64,000 nucleotides of DNA. It comes from Burkholderia sp. Nafp2/4-1b (GTDB taxonomy: Bacteria > Pseudomonadota > Gammaproteobacteria > Burkholderiales > Burkholderiaceae). How positions within the stretch are numbered: the stretch's first letter is position 1; each line of letters starts with the position of its first letter. The DNA lies in NCBI RefSeq assembly GCF_003635165.1, contig NZ_ML058598.1:1-64000 (forward strand). The letters are read 5' to 3'. The notes below the pieces were generated by a model. It did not search any database. It was not told where the DNA came from and saw only the letters and a program-made list of their open reading frames with translations. Shown in pieces: positions 35,577-42,773 of this stretch. Position numbers and translations under genes: made by a program.

Positions 35577-36494
35577 CTACGGCCTGCGCCCCGCGCCGCC
35601 GTCCGCCGGCGGCACGGCCGTCCCCAACCGTTCCGCCAGGAACCCGATGAATGTGCGCAGCGTGACGAACCCTTCCCGATGTTGCGGAAACACCGCGTTC
35701 AGCGTGAGCGGCGACGGCGCATACGCGTCGAGCAGCGGCACGAGCGCGCCGCTGTCGAGCGCAGCGCCGACGATGAAATGCGGCAGCAGCGCGATGCCGA
35801 GCCCGGCGATCGCCGCGTCGCGCACGACTTCGCCGTTGTTCGCGACGAGCGGCCCCTGCACGTCGAACGTGCGCGACGCGCCGTCGATCCGGAATTCCCA
35901 GCCGACGCGCCGCTCGCGTCCGTACATCAGGCACGTATGGCCGGCGAGATCGGCCGGCGTGTCGGGCGTGCCCTGCCGCTTCAGGTAGGCAGGGCTCGCG
36001 CACGCGATCATCTTCCACGCGCCGAGCGGGCGCGCGATCAGCGTCGAATCCTCGAGCGCACCGATCCGCAGCACGAGGTCGAAGCCCTCGCCGATCAGGT
36101 CGACGCGCCGGTCGGTCAGGTCGAGGTTCAGCCGCACGGCCGGATGCGCGGACAGGAATTCGGCGATCAGCGGCGACACGTGCGTGATGCCGAACGACAG
36201 CGGTGCGCTGATCTTCAGCGAGCCGTGCAGTTCGGTGCTGCGCACCGACATCGCCTGCTCGGCATCGGCGATCTCCGCGAGGATCCGCTGCGCACGCGCA
36301 TAGAACTCCTGCCCCGATTCCGTGACCGCGAGATTGCGCGTGTTGCGATGCAGCAGCCGCACGCCGAGCGACGCCTCGAGCGCCATCGTGCGCCGGCTCA
36401 CGAACTGCTTGGACAGCATCAACTGGTCGGCCGCCGCCGTGAAACTGCCGGCATCGACGGTCGCGACGAAGATCTTCAGGTCGTTGAGTTCCAT
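35577..36494 (-). CDS. LysR family regulator
   Basis: A 305-residue LysR-type regulator read from ATG at 36494 (MELNDLKIFVATVDAGSFTA), chosen over a GTG three codons earlier because GGGGTGG is spaced correctly for it. HTH AAADQLMLSKQFVSRRTMALEASLGVRLLHRNTRNLAVTE at residues 20-60, then the effector domain beginning GSLKISAPLSFGITHV. It belongs to the DsdC/CrgA-like branch that often controls quinone, pirin or reductase genes. It is divergent from the pirin gene at 36622 with 127 bases between, so pirin and wrbA are its likely targets. The inducer is unknown. Confidence 0.85.
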   Translation of the reverse strand: MELNDLKIFVATVDAGSFTAAADQLMLSKQFVSRRTMALEASLGVRLLHRNTRNLAVTESGQEFYARAQRILAEIADAEQAMSVRSTELHGSLKISAPLSFGITHVSPLIAEFLSAHPAVRLNLDLTDRRVDLIGEGFDLVLRIGALEDSTLIARPLGAWKMIACASPAYLKRQGTPDTPADLAGHTCLMYGRERRVGWEFRIDGASRTFDVQGPLVANNGEVVRDAAIAGLGIALLPHFIVGAALDSGALVPLLDAYAPSPLTLNAVFPQHREGFVTLRTFIGFLAERLGTAVPPADGGAGRRP

Positions 36495-36621
36495 ATTGTC
36501 CACCCCAGAGTGACAGTCATTATCTCCACGGGCATTTATTTGTCAAATAGATTGACCTAAGATTCATCTCAACGAACGGCCGGCCCCACTTCCGAGGACC
36601 GGCGACATCAAGGACAAAATC

Positions 36622-37347
36622 ATGATCGAGACTCGTGCAGCAAACCAACGTGGCCGTGCCGAGCATGGCTGGCTCAGCTCGCGTCATACGTTTTCTTTCG
36701 CGAATTACTACGATCCGAAGCAAGTCGGCTTTTCCGATCTGCTGGTGATCAACGACGACCGCGTCGCCCCGGGCCGCGGCTTCGGCACGCACCCGCACCG
36801 CGACATGGAAATCCTGTCGTACGTGCTGGACGGTGCGCTGGAGCACAAGGATTCGATGGGCACCGGGTCGGTGATCGTGCCGGGCGACGTCCAGCTGATG
36901 AGCGCCGGCACGGGCGTGCGTCACAGCGAGTTCAACCACTCGCCCGAGGCGCCCGTCCACTTCCTGCAGATCTGGGTCGGGCCGGCCGAGAAGGGTGCCG
37001 AGCCGCGCTATCAGCAGACCCATGTCGCGGCAGCCGACAAGCGCGGCAAGCTCGCGCCGATCGTGTCGCCCGATGGTAACGGCGGCTCGCTGGCGATCCG
37101 GCAGGACACGCGGATCTACGCCGGGCTGTTCGACGGCGACGAGCGCGCCACGCTCGAACTGGCACCGGACCGCTTCGCCTACGTGCACGTCGCACGGGGC
37201 AGCGTGACGGTCAACGGCGTGACGCTCGGCGAAGGCGACGGCGCGCGCATCCGCGGCGAACAGGCGCTGACGTTCGCCGACGGCAAGGATGCGGAAGTGC
37301 TGGTATTCGACCTGCGTCCGGTCGAAGTGACGGCCGAGTGGGCATGA
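36622..37347 (+). CDS. Pirin family bicupin protein
   Basis: A 241-residue bicupin of the pirin/YhhW family. The metal site in the N-terminal cupin is visible as [17 protein letters not shown] with two His and a Glu, and the fourth ligand His in [12 protein letters not shown]-terminal [26 protein letters not shown] is the family signature. YhhW-type members have quercetin 2,3-dioxygenase activity in vitro; their physiological role is often in redox response. Length (about 230-240) is normal. It is the first gene after the divergent LysR gene, followed by wrbA across an intrinsic-terminator-like hairpin. Confidence 0.88.
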   Translation: MIETRAANQRGRAEHGWLSSRHTFSFANYYDPKQVGFSDLLVINDDRVAPGRGFGTHPHRDMEILSYVLDGALEHKDSMGTGSVIVPGDVQLMSAGTGVRHSEFNHSPEAPVHFLQIWVGPAEKGAEPRYQQTHVAAADKRGKLAPIVSPDGNGGSLAIRQDTRIYAGLFDGDERATLELAPDRFAYVHVARGSVTVNGVTLGEGDGARIRGEQALTFADGKDAEVLVFDLRPVEVTAEWA

Positions 37348-37365
37348 CGCCCGTTCGGAACCTCG

Positions 37366-37390
37366 GGCCCCGCTGAACGCGGGGCCTTCT
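37366..37390 (+). terminator. Hairpin between pirin gene and wrbA
   Basis: GGCCCCGC-TGAAC-GCGGGGCC is a perfect 8-bp stem followed by TTCTTACT. It starts 19 bases after the pirin stop, and the wrbA ribosome site (GGAGA) comes within 10 bases of it. It could end the pirin message or act as a partial terminator that lowers wrbA expression. Confidence 0.6.
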
Positions 37391-37408
37391 TACTCGGAGA
37401 TTCGCAAC

Positions 37409-38011
37409 ATGGCCAAGGTACTCGTTCTTTACTACTCGTCCTACGGGCACGTCGAAACGATGGCGCAGCACGTCGCGGAAGGCGCGAAATCGGTGCCCGG
37501 CGTCGAGGTCACGCTCAAGCGCGTGCCGGAAACCATCCCCGTCGACACGGCGAAGTCGATCGGCGTCAAGGTCGACCAGGCCGCGCCCGTCGCGACCGTC
37601 GACGAACTCGCGAACTACGACGCGATCATCTTCGGCACGCCGACCCGCTTCGGCAACATGGCCGGCCAGATGCGCACGTTCCTCGACCAGACCGGCGGCC
37701 TGTGGATGAAAGGCGCGCTCGTCGGCAAGATCGGCAGCGTGTTCGCGTCGACCGGCACGCAGCACGGCGGCCAGGAAACGACCATCACGTCGTTCCACAC
37801 CACGCTGCTGCACCAGGGGATGGTGATCGTGGGCGTGCCCTACGCATGCAGCGGGCTCGTCAACATGAACGAAATCACGGGCGGCACGCCGTACGGCGCG
37901 ACCACGCTCGCGGGCGCGGACGGCAGCCGTCAGCCGAGCGCGAACGAACTCGATATCGCGCGCTACCAGGGCAAGCACGTCGCGGAACTCGCGGTGAAGC
38001 TCGCGTCGTAA
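37409..38011 (+). CDS. wrbA: NAD(P)H:quinone oxidoreductase WrbA
   Basis: A 200-residue flavodoxin-like quinone reductase that carries out two-electron reduction of quinones with NAD(P)H, avoiding semiquinone radicals. The FMN phosphate loop is [12 protein letters not shown] at residues 8-19; [24 protein letters not shown] and [15 protein letters not shown] complete the WrbA signature. Length is that of E. coli WrbA (198). ATG at 37409 follows GGAGATTCGCAAC. It is downstream of pirin and probably shares its LysR control, modulated by the hairpin between them. Confidence 0.92.
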   Translation: MAKVLVLYYSSYGHVETMAQHVAEGAKSVPGVEVTLKRVPETIPVDTAKSIGVKVDQAAPVATVDELANYDAIIFGTPTRFGNMAGQMRTFLDQTGGLWMKGALVGKIGSVFASTGTQHGGQETTITSFHTTLLHQGMVIVGVPYACSGLVNMNEITGGTPYGATTLAGADGSRQPSANELDIARYQGKHVAELAVKLAS

Positions 38012-38086
38012 CGCGAGCCCGTGCCGCGTGCCCCGGGAAGCCCGGGGCCGCGGCGTGTGGCGCCTGCGCGGCACGCACACGAACGA

Positions 38087-38115
38087 ACGGCGCCGGTCGA
38101 ACCCGGCGCCGTTTT
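38087..38115 (+). terminator. Intrinsic terminator after wrbA
   Basis: ACGGCGCCGG-N6-CCGGCGCCGT is a perfect 10-bp stem followed by TTTCC, 76 bases after the wrbA stop. A second GC-rich hairpin without T run (CCCCGGG-AAG-CCCGGGG) lies just upstream at about 38031. Confidence 0.7.
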
Positions 38116-38203
38116 CCATTGAGCGGACCGTAGCGCTGTGTTCGCCGCCTGCGGTCGTCAGCGGTCGTCAGCGGCCGGTAGCGACTGGCCCGCTATTGAC
38201 CCG

Positions 38204-38539
38204 TCATTGGCCCGATGCCGGCGCGGCCGGAGCCGGTGCCGCCTTCGTCGCCGGCGCCTTTTCCACCGCATTCTGCGGATAGTTGCTCTGGTCGTTGGTC
38301 AGCCGGTAGCCGCTGCCCGTGCCGATCGCCTTCAGGTCCTTCGCGTGACGCGCGCGGGCGGCCTTGCGGGCCGCCTTCTTCTGCGCCTTGTCGAGCTGCT
38401 TCTGCGTCGGCGCGGATGCCGGGTTCTGCGTCGGCGCGGACGCCGGATCCTGCGCATATGCTGCGGGCGCGGCGGTCAACAGCAGACCGACCGACACCGT
38501 TACTGCCACTGCCACCGAAACTGCGCGAGACTTCTTCAT
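38204..38539 (-). CDS. Small exported protein, Lys/Ala-rich
   Basis: A 111-residue protein with a clear signal peptide: MKKSRAVSVAVAVTVSVGLL then AAPAAYAQ, cleaved after AYA. The mature part has a tandem PASAPTQ repeat at its start and a basic helix KQLDKAQKKAARKAARARHA. It ends in an Ala/Pro tail after the motif IGTGSGYRLTNDQSNYPQN. It is periplasmic or secreted and probably binds acidic surfaces, but no family or function is recognised. It is monocistronic, between the wrbA terminator and the lrgB gene. Confidence 0.7.
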   Translation of the reverse strand: MKKSRAVSVAVAVTVSVGLLLTAAPAAYAQDPASAPTQNPASAPTQKQLDKAQKKAARKAARARHAKDLKAIGTGSGYRLTNDQSNYPQNAVEKAPATKAAPAPAAPASGQ

Positions 38540-38781
38540 GGCCGGATCTCCTTGTCGATTGTTGATTGTGGGTCGAACGCCGGCGTACGAGGACGGCGCC
38601 GATGCAACGTTAGCCGATCGCCACGCAAATGTCCGTGCGGGTTCCTGAATTCTCCTGATAACGGCAGCGATACGTCGGCGGCACGCACGTTGACCGGCCG
38701 GCGCCGCGGCCGGAACGTCACGGACGCCATCAGGGAAACCGATAGCATCGCGCGCCGCCGGTGCCCGGCTTCCGCCCCCGC

Positions 38782-39516
38782 TCAGATCCAGCGCGACAGC
38801 ACCGGCAGCAGGATCGGCACGACGAACGCGGTCAGCACGCCGTTCAGCCCCATCCCGAGTCCCGCGAACGCGCCGGCCTCCTCGCTGACCTGGAACGCGC
38901 GCGCGGTGCCGATGCCGTGCGACGCAACGCCCAGCGCGAAGCCGCGCACCGCCGGCTCGTCGATGCGCAGCGCGTTCAGGATTCCGCGCGCACACACGGC
39001 GCCGAAGATCCCGGTCGAAATCACCAGCACGGCCGTCAGCGACGGAATGCCGCCGATCGCCTGCGCGACGGCCATCGCGATCGGCGTGGTCGCGGATTTC
39101 GGCGCGAGCGACGCGATCGTCTGGTGCGACGCGCCGAACAGCGCGGCGATGCCGACCGCCGACACGATCGCGGTCAGCGAGCCCGCCAGCAGCCCGACCA
39201 GCAGCGGCACCGCGGTGCGCCGCAGCTTCGACCACTGGCGGTACAGCGGCAGCGCCAGCGCGACGGTCGCCGGGCCAAGAAGGAAATGGACGAACTGCGC
39301 GCCCTCGAAATACGTCGGATACGGCGTGCGCGTGATCGTCAGCAACACGACGATCAGCGCGACCGCGATCAGCACCGGGTTCGCGAGCGGATTGAAACGG
39401 GCCCGCGCATAGACGGCCTGCGCGATCAGGTAGGCGATCAGCGTGATCGTCAGGCCGAGCAGCGGGGTCGCGGCGAGATAGACCCAGATCGCACCGAGTT
39501 TCGGGAAGGCCGTCAT
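38782..39516 (-). CDS. lrgB: LrgB/CidB family membrane protein
   Basis: A 244-residue integral membrane protein of the LrgB family. ATG at 39516 overlaps the stop of the CidA/LrgA-like gene in an ATGA, so the two are translationally coupled. Motifs include FLLGPATVALALPLYRQW (family signature) and LAPKSATTPIAMAVAQAIGG; the C-terminal half has FALGVASHGIGTARAFQVSEEAGAFAGLGMGLNG. LrgAB/CidAB pairs are holin-like proteins affecting murein hydrolase export and cell lysis; plant and bacterial relatives also transport small organic acids such as pyruvate or glycolate. No LytSR-type regulator is adjacent. Confidence 0.88.
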   Translation of the reverse strand: MTAFPKLGAIWVYLAATPLLGLTITLIAYLIAQAVYARARFNPLANPVLIAVALIVVLLTITRTPYPTYFEGAQFVHFLLGPATVALALPLYRQWSKLRRTAVPLLVGLLAGSLTAIVSAVGIAALFGASHQTIASLAPKSATTPIAMAVAQAIGGIPSLTAVLVISTGIFGAVCARGILNALRIDEPAVRGFALGVASHGIGTARAFQVSEEAGAFAGLGMGLNGVLTAFVVPILLPVLSRWI

Positions 39517-39884
39517 TGCGTGCCCTCCGCCGTGCCGCCGGCGCGCCGCTGGCGCCGCAGCAATGCGCGCGTGACGAGCGCCGTCACGGCGATCGCGAGC
39601 GACGTGCTCACCGCCAGCGCGACGACGACCGCGAGCGCATCGCCGCGCACGCGATCGGCCGACACCATGATGCCGACGCCGGCCGGCACGAACAGCAACG
39701 ACAGGTGGCGCAGCAGCTCGAGCGCGGTCGGCTCGATCGCATCGGCCAGCTGCGGGCGCAGCATCACGAAGCCGAACAGCAGCAGCATGCCGATCACGGG
39801 GCCCGGCACCGGCAGCCCGAACAGATAGGACACGCCTTCCCCGAGACACTGGAAGGTCAGCAAGACCGCGAACGCCTGCAGCAT
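39513..39884 (-). CDS. lrgA: CidA/LrgA family holin-like protein
   Basis: A 123-residue membrane protein read from ATG at 39884 (MLQAFAVLLTFQCLGEGVSY). Four hydrophobic segments; the family signature is PVPGPVIGMLLLFGFVMLRP followed by LLRHLSLLFVPAGVGIM. The gene is coupled to lrgB by a 4-base overlap. Together they form the usual two-component membrane complex of the family. A longer frame to 40025 exists but lacks a hydrophobic start and is unlikely. Confidence 0.88.
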   Translation of the reverse strand: MLQAFAVLLTFQCLGEGVSYLFGLPVPGPVIGMLLLFGFVMLRPQLADAIEPTALELLRHLSLLFVPAGVGIMVSADRVRGDALAVVVALAVSTSLAIAVTALVTRALLRRQRRAGGTAEGTQ

Positions 39885-40217
39885 GAAGCGCTTCTCCCGA
39901 ACGTGGCCGCGTGCGCTGGTGCCGATCATGCCGATCGTGCAGCCGCGCGAGCCGATAGGCCGGCTGTGTGCGACGCCGGCGTGGACAATACGCGCGATCG
40001 TACCAACTTCCACGCGACCGGACATCGCTACGAGCGCCTGTCACGAAGCAGCGGCTTCGCGCATGCGCGTAGGCAAACGCCGCCACGCGCCGACACAGCA
40101 AGGTGGAGAAAATGAATCACGCCGTTGATTCGGGACGGGACGGAGCGAACTGGCCCGCCTCTTCCCGTCATTCGCACGCGCGCCGCGTCGAGCGCGGCGC
40201 ACGTGCGAATCGGCCGC
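39885..40217. other. Intergenic region with lrgAB promoter area
   Basis: These 333 bases separate the lrgA start and the esterase stop. The distal end holds a strong terminator hairpin (40170-40210, listed separately). The rest should hold the lrgAB promoter, but no convincing -35/-10 pair or palindrome stands out. Confidence 0.4.
40170..40210 (-). terminator. Long hairpin terminating the esterase gene
   Basis: A 17-bp stem with one mismatch, outer ATTCGCACG/CGTGCGAAT and inner GCGCCGCG/CGCGGCGC with a 5-base loop, lies 8 bases beyond the esterase stop. It lacks a T run but is very stable. Confidence 0.6.
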
Positions 40218-41252
40218 TTACTTCAGCCGCGTCGCGATTTCATTCGCCATCGCCTTCATCGCGGCTTTCGTCGGCGCATCCGTGGCCAGCGCGTTCAGCA
40301 AGCCGAAGTCATGGATCGTGCCGTCGTAGCGGGTCGTCGTCGCTTCGACGCCCGCTGCATCCAGCTTGCGGCCGTACGCTTCGCCTTCGTCGCGCAGCAC
40401 ATCGAACTCCGCGACCTGGATCAGCGCGGGCGGCAGCCCCTTCAACTGCGCAGTGCTCGCGCGCAGCGGCGATGCGTAGATCTCGTTGCGTTGCGCTTCA
40501 TTCTTCGTATAGGCGTCCCAGAACCACTTCATCATCGGTCGCGTCAGGAAGTGGTCCTGCTGATACGCGTGGTACGAACCGGTGTTGAAGTCGTGATCCG
40601 TGACGGGCCACAGCAGGCCCTGGAAGCGGATCGCCGGGCCGCCCTTGTCCTTCGCCATCAACGCCACGGCAGCCGCCATGTTGCCGCCGACGCTGTTGCC
40701 GACCACCGCGAGGCGGCTGCCGTCGACGCCGATCTCCGCACCGTGCGCGGCCACCCATTTCGTTGCCGCATACGCCTGGTTGATCGCGACCGGGTAATGC
40801 GCTTCCGGCGACGGCGTGTAGTTCACGAACACCGCGACAGCGCCCGCTTGCACGACGAGATCGCGCACGAGACGCTCATGCGTCGGGAAGTCGCCGAGAA
40901 TCCAGCCGCCGCCGTGGAAAAACATGAACACCGGCAGCGTGCCCGTCGCACCTTGCGGGCGCACGATCGTGACGGGCACCGACAGGCCGTCCTGCTCGAT
41001 CGTGCGGTTCGACACGTCGATCCCGGACAGGTCGACCTTCACACCGTTCTGCGCATCGACCAGCACCTGGCGCGCCTTCGCGGGACTCAGCGTTTCGAGG
41101 CCCGGCCCCTTCTGGCCGTTCAGTGCGGCGAGGAGCCCGCGCGTGGCCACATCGGGCTGGGCAGCAGATGCGCCGGCAGCGAATGCGGCGGGTGCGGTGG
41201 ACAATGCGGCGGCAACGGCGGCAGCAACCAGCAGCGGCTTGATGATCTTCAT
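40218..41252 (-). CDS. Exported alpha/beta hydrolase, HSL-like esterase
   Basis: A 344-residue secreted or periplasmic esterase. Signal peptide MKIIKPLLVAAAVAAALSTA with cleavage after AFA near residue 25. Hormone-sensitive-lipase family motifs: oxyanion HGGGWILGDFP near residue 114, nucleophile in VVGNSVGGNMAAAV, catalytic Asp in AEFDVLRDEGEAY and His in GTIHDFGLLN. It probably hydrolyses short acyl esters. It lies 57 bases downstream of the ohr-like gene, in a TetR-ohr-esterase series reading the same way and preceded by shared operators, so it is likely induced with ohr. Confidence 0.85.
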   Translation of the reverse strand: MKIIKPLLVAAAVAAALSTAPAAFAAGASAAQPDVATRGLLAALNGQKGPGLETLSPAKARQVLVDAQNGVKVDLSGIDVSNRTIEQDGLSVPVTIVRPQGATGTLPVFMFFHGGGWILGDFPTHERLVRDLVVQAGAVAVFVNYTPSPEAHYPVAINQAYAATKWVAAHGAEIGVDGSRLAVVGNSVGGNMAAAVALMAKDKGGPAIRFQGLLWPVTDHDFNTGSYHAYQQDHFLTRPMMKWFWDAYTKNEAQRNEIYASPLRASTAQLKGLPPALIQVAEFDVLRDEGEAYGRKLDAAGVEATTTRYDGTIHDFGLLNALATDAPTKAAMKAMANEIATRLK

Positions 41253-41309
41253 GATGGATTTCCCGGATTTGATCGGTGAATGAGGTTCGGTTGTTCGTAG
41301 TCCGATGGA

Positions 41310-41735
41310 TCAGACGAGCGTCAGCGTGACGTCGATGTTGCCGCGCGTCGCGTTCGAATACGGGCAGACGACGTGCGCGCGCTCGATCAGCGTTTGCGCG
41401 ATCTCGCGGTCGAGGCCGGGCAGCGAAATCTTCAGCTCGACTTCGATGCCGAAGCCGTTCGGAATCGCACCGATGCCGACACTGCCTTCGATCGCGGCGT
41501 CCGCGGGGATCGCGATCTTGTCGCGCGCCGCGACGAACTTCATCGCGCCGATGAAGCACGCGCTGTAGCCGGCCGCGAAAAGTTGTTCGGGGTTCGCGCC
41601 GGCGCCGCCTGCGCCGCCGAGTTCGCGCGGCGTGGTGAGCTTCAGGTCAAGGCCGCTTTCGGGCACCGTGGCACGGCCGTCACGGCCGCCGGTGGCTTTT
41701 GCATGGGCGCGGTACAGCACTTTTTCGATCGACAT
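41310..41735 (-). CDS. ohr: Organic hydroperoxide resistance protein (Ohr)
   Basis: A 141-residue OsmC/Ohr-fold thiol peroxidase read from ATG at 41735 ([20 protein letters not shown]). The two redox cysteines are visible in [10 protein letters not shown] and [11 protein letters not shown], and [21 protein letters not shown] is the Ohr signature. Ohr reduces organic hydroperoxides using lipoylated proteins as donor. Length is typical (about 140). Its usual regulator is the MarR protein OhrR, but here a TetR gene lies upstream on the same strand. Two copies of a palindrome also found before that TetR gene occupy the promoter region. Confidence 0.9.
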   Translation of the reverse strand: MSIEKVLYRAHAKATGGRDGRATVPESGLDLKLTTPRELGGAGGAGANPEQLFAAGYSACFIGAMKFVAARDKIAIPADAAIEGSVGIGAIPNGFGIEVELKISLPGLDREIAQTLIERAHVVCPYSNATRGNIDVTLTLV

Positions 41736-41819
41736 CACAGACTCCTTTTCAACAGTGAGAGAAACAGCGTTGCAACTCGGGACTGCGAGGCGATGTCGGT
41801 ATCGTCCGAATCGCATTTA

Positions 41820-41843
41820 TTTATCTACTCATAGGTAGATAAA
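41820..41843. promoter_or_regulatory. TetR operator copy 1
   Basis: TTTATCTAC-N6-GTAGATAAA is a perfect 9-bp inverted repeat about 85 bases upstream of the ohr start. Its central 20 bases match the sites at 41889 and 42537. Confidence 0.7.
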
Positions 41844-41888
41844 CGTCCCCAAAAAATGCAGGTGGCGGATCCACCTGCTCCAATTCCC

Positions 41889-41908
41889 TATCTACCATCA
41901 GATAGATA
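41889..41908. promoter_or_regulatory. TetR operator copy 2
   Basis: TATCTAC-CATCAG-ATAGATA has the same 7-6-7 layout with one arm mismatch, 69 bases from copy 1. Two sites in one promoter suggest cooperative or looped repression of ohr. Confidence 0.6.
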
Positions 41909-41920
41909 ATGAGATTCAAT

Positions 41921-41941
41921 AAAAAGGCGGCGAACCGCCTT
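41921..41941 (-). terminator. Intrinsic terminator of the tetR gene
   Basis: On the minus strand AAGGCGG-TTCG-CCGCCTT is followed by TTT and then ATTGAATC, a classic tetraloop terminator starting 17 bases after the TetR stop. It separates tetR from ohr, so ohr has its own promoter. Confidence 0.8.
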
Positions 41942-41958
41942 ACTGCTTGCCCCGTCGG

Positions 41959-42525
41959 TCAGGACCGGGCCTTCCAGACTGCCTCGACATCCTCGAGGCG
42001 CGCCCGGGTGTGAAACAGCCGGCTGGCCAGCACGCTGCCCTGGAACGCCGCGTACAACGTGCGCGCGGCCGTTTCGGGCTTGCCGCTGAACTGCAGCGTG
42101 CCTTCCTGCGCGCCCTGCGCCAGCAATGCGGCAAGCCAGCTCTCGTTGGCCTTGAAGAACGCCTGGACCGCCTGCCGAACGCTATCTGGCAGCGATTCGA
42201 TATCGGCCGCCAGCATCCCGCACAGACAGATCTGGTTGCCGTCGCCAAGCGTCCGGCCGAACAGCTTCGTGTACAGGCTCAACTTCACGTCGGCCGGCAA
42301 CGCCGGATCGATCGCCCGCATGGCCGCGAGGACTTCGTCGCTATAGTCCGCCACCGCTTCCAGCACGAGATCGTCCTTCGACGGGAAGTAGTAGTGAATG
42401 CTCGACGTCTTCACGCCCACCAGATCGGACAGGTCTCGATAGCTGAAGCCGTTGTAACCGCGCAGCATCATCAGCGTGATCGCGTGGTCGAGAATCTGTT
42501 CGCGGACGGTCGGTTTCGTTTCCAT
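41959..42525 (-). CDS. TetR family repressor upstream of ohr
   Basis: A 188-residue TetR regulator read from ATG at 42525 (METKPTVREQILDHAITLMM). The in-frame extension upstream would be translated from the operator, so it is rejected. HTH at residues 22-50: YNGFSYRDLSDLVGVKTSSI then HYYFPSKDDL. The C-terminal domain has paired cysteines in GNQICLCGMLAADIESLP, unusual for a ligand pocket and suggestive of thiol-based sensing (inference). A copy of the palindrome found twice before ohr lies 11 bases upstream of its start, so it probably represses itself and ohr. That would make it a TetR replacement for OhrR. Confidence 0.85.
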   Translation of the reverse strand: METKPTVREQILDHAITLMMLRGYNGFSYRDLSDLVGVKTSSIHYYFPSKDDLVLEAVADYSDEVLAAMRAIDPALPADVKLSLYTKLFGRTLGDGNQICLCGMLAADIESLPDSVRQAVQAFFKANESWLAALLAQGAQEGTLQFSGKPETAARTLYAAFQGSVLASRLFHTRARLEDVEAVWKARS

Positions 42526-42536
42526 GGATCGAACTT

Positions 42537-42556
42537 TATCTACTCGTAGATAGACA
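42537..42556. promoter_or_regulatory. TetR operator copy 3 (autoregulatory)
   Basis: TATCTACTCGTAGATAGACA agrees at 16 of 20 positions with the core of copy 1 (TATCTACTCATAGGTAGATA) and lies just upstream of the tetR start. It also contains the tighter palindrome TATCTAC-TC-GTAGATA. Confidence 0.6.
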
Positions 42557-42773
42557 GTCAAGCATTTTTTTTAATACGACGATGCGCGCTGCGGTGGGAA
42601 TTCCCCGCCCCGACAGCAGGCCCCGTCCCGCACACCGGCTGCCTGCTTACAACCGGCCTGCAGCCGAATCGAATCGATGCGACACTCGCAGCCGAACCGC
42701 CAATATCGCGCCGTTCACCGCACACGCCAGACCGCCGGGCCGCCCGCCCGCGCGGCATCAAGGAGAGGTTTCA

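Noticed and set aside
41736..41816. Longer Ohr start at 41816
   Set aside because: The extension has no Ohr-family sequence; ATG at 41735 gives the standard length.
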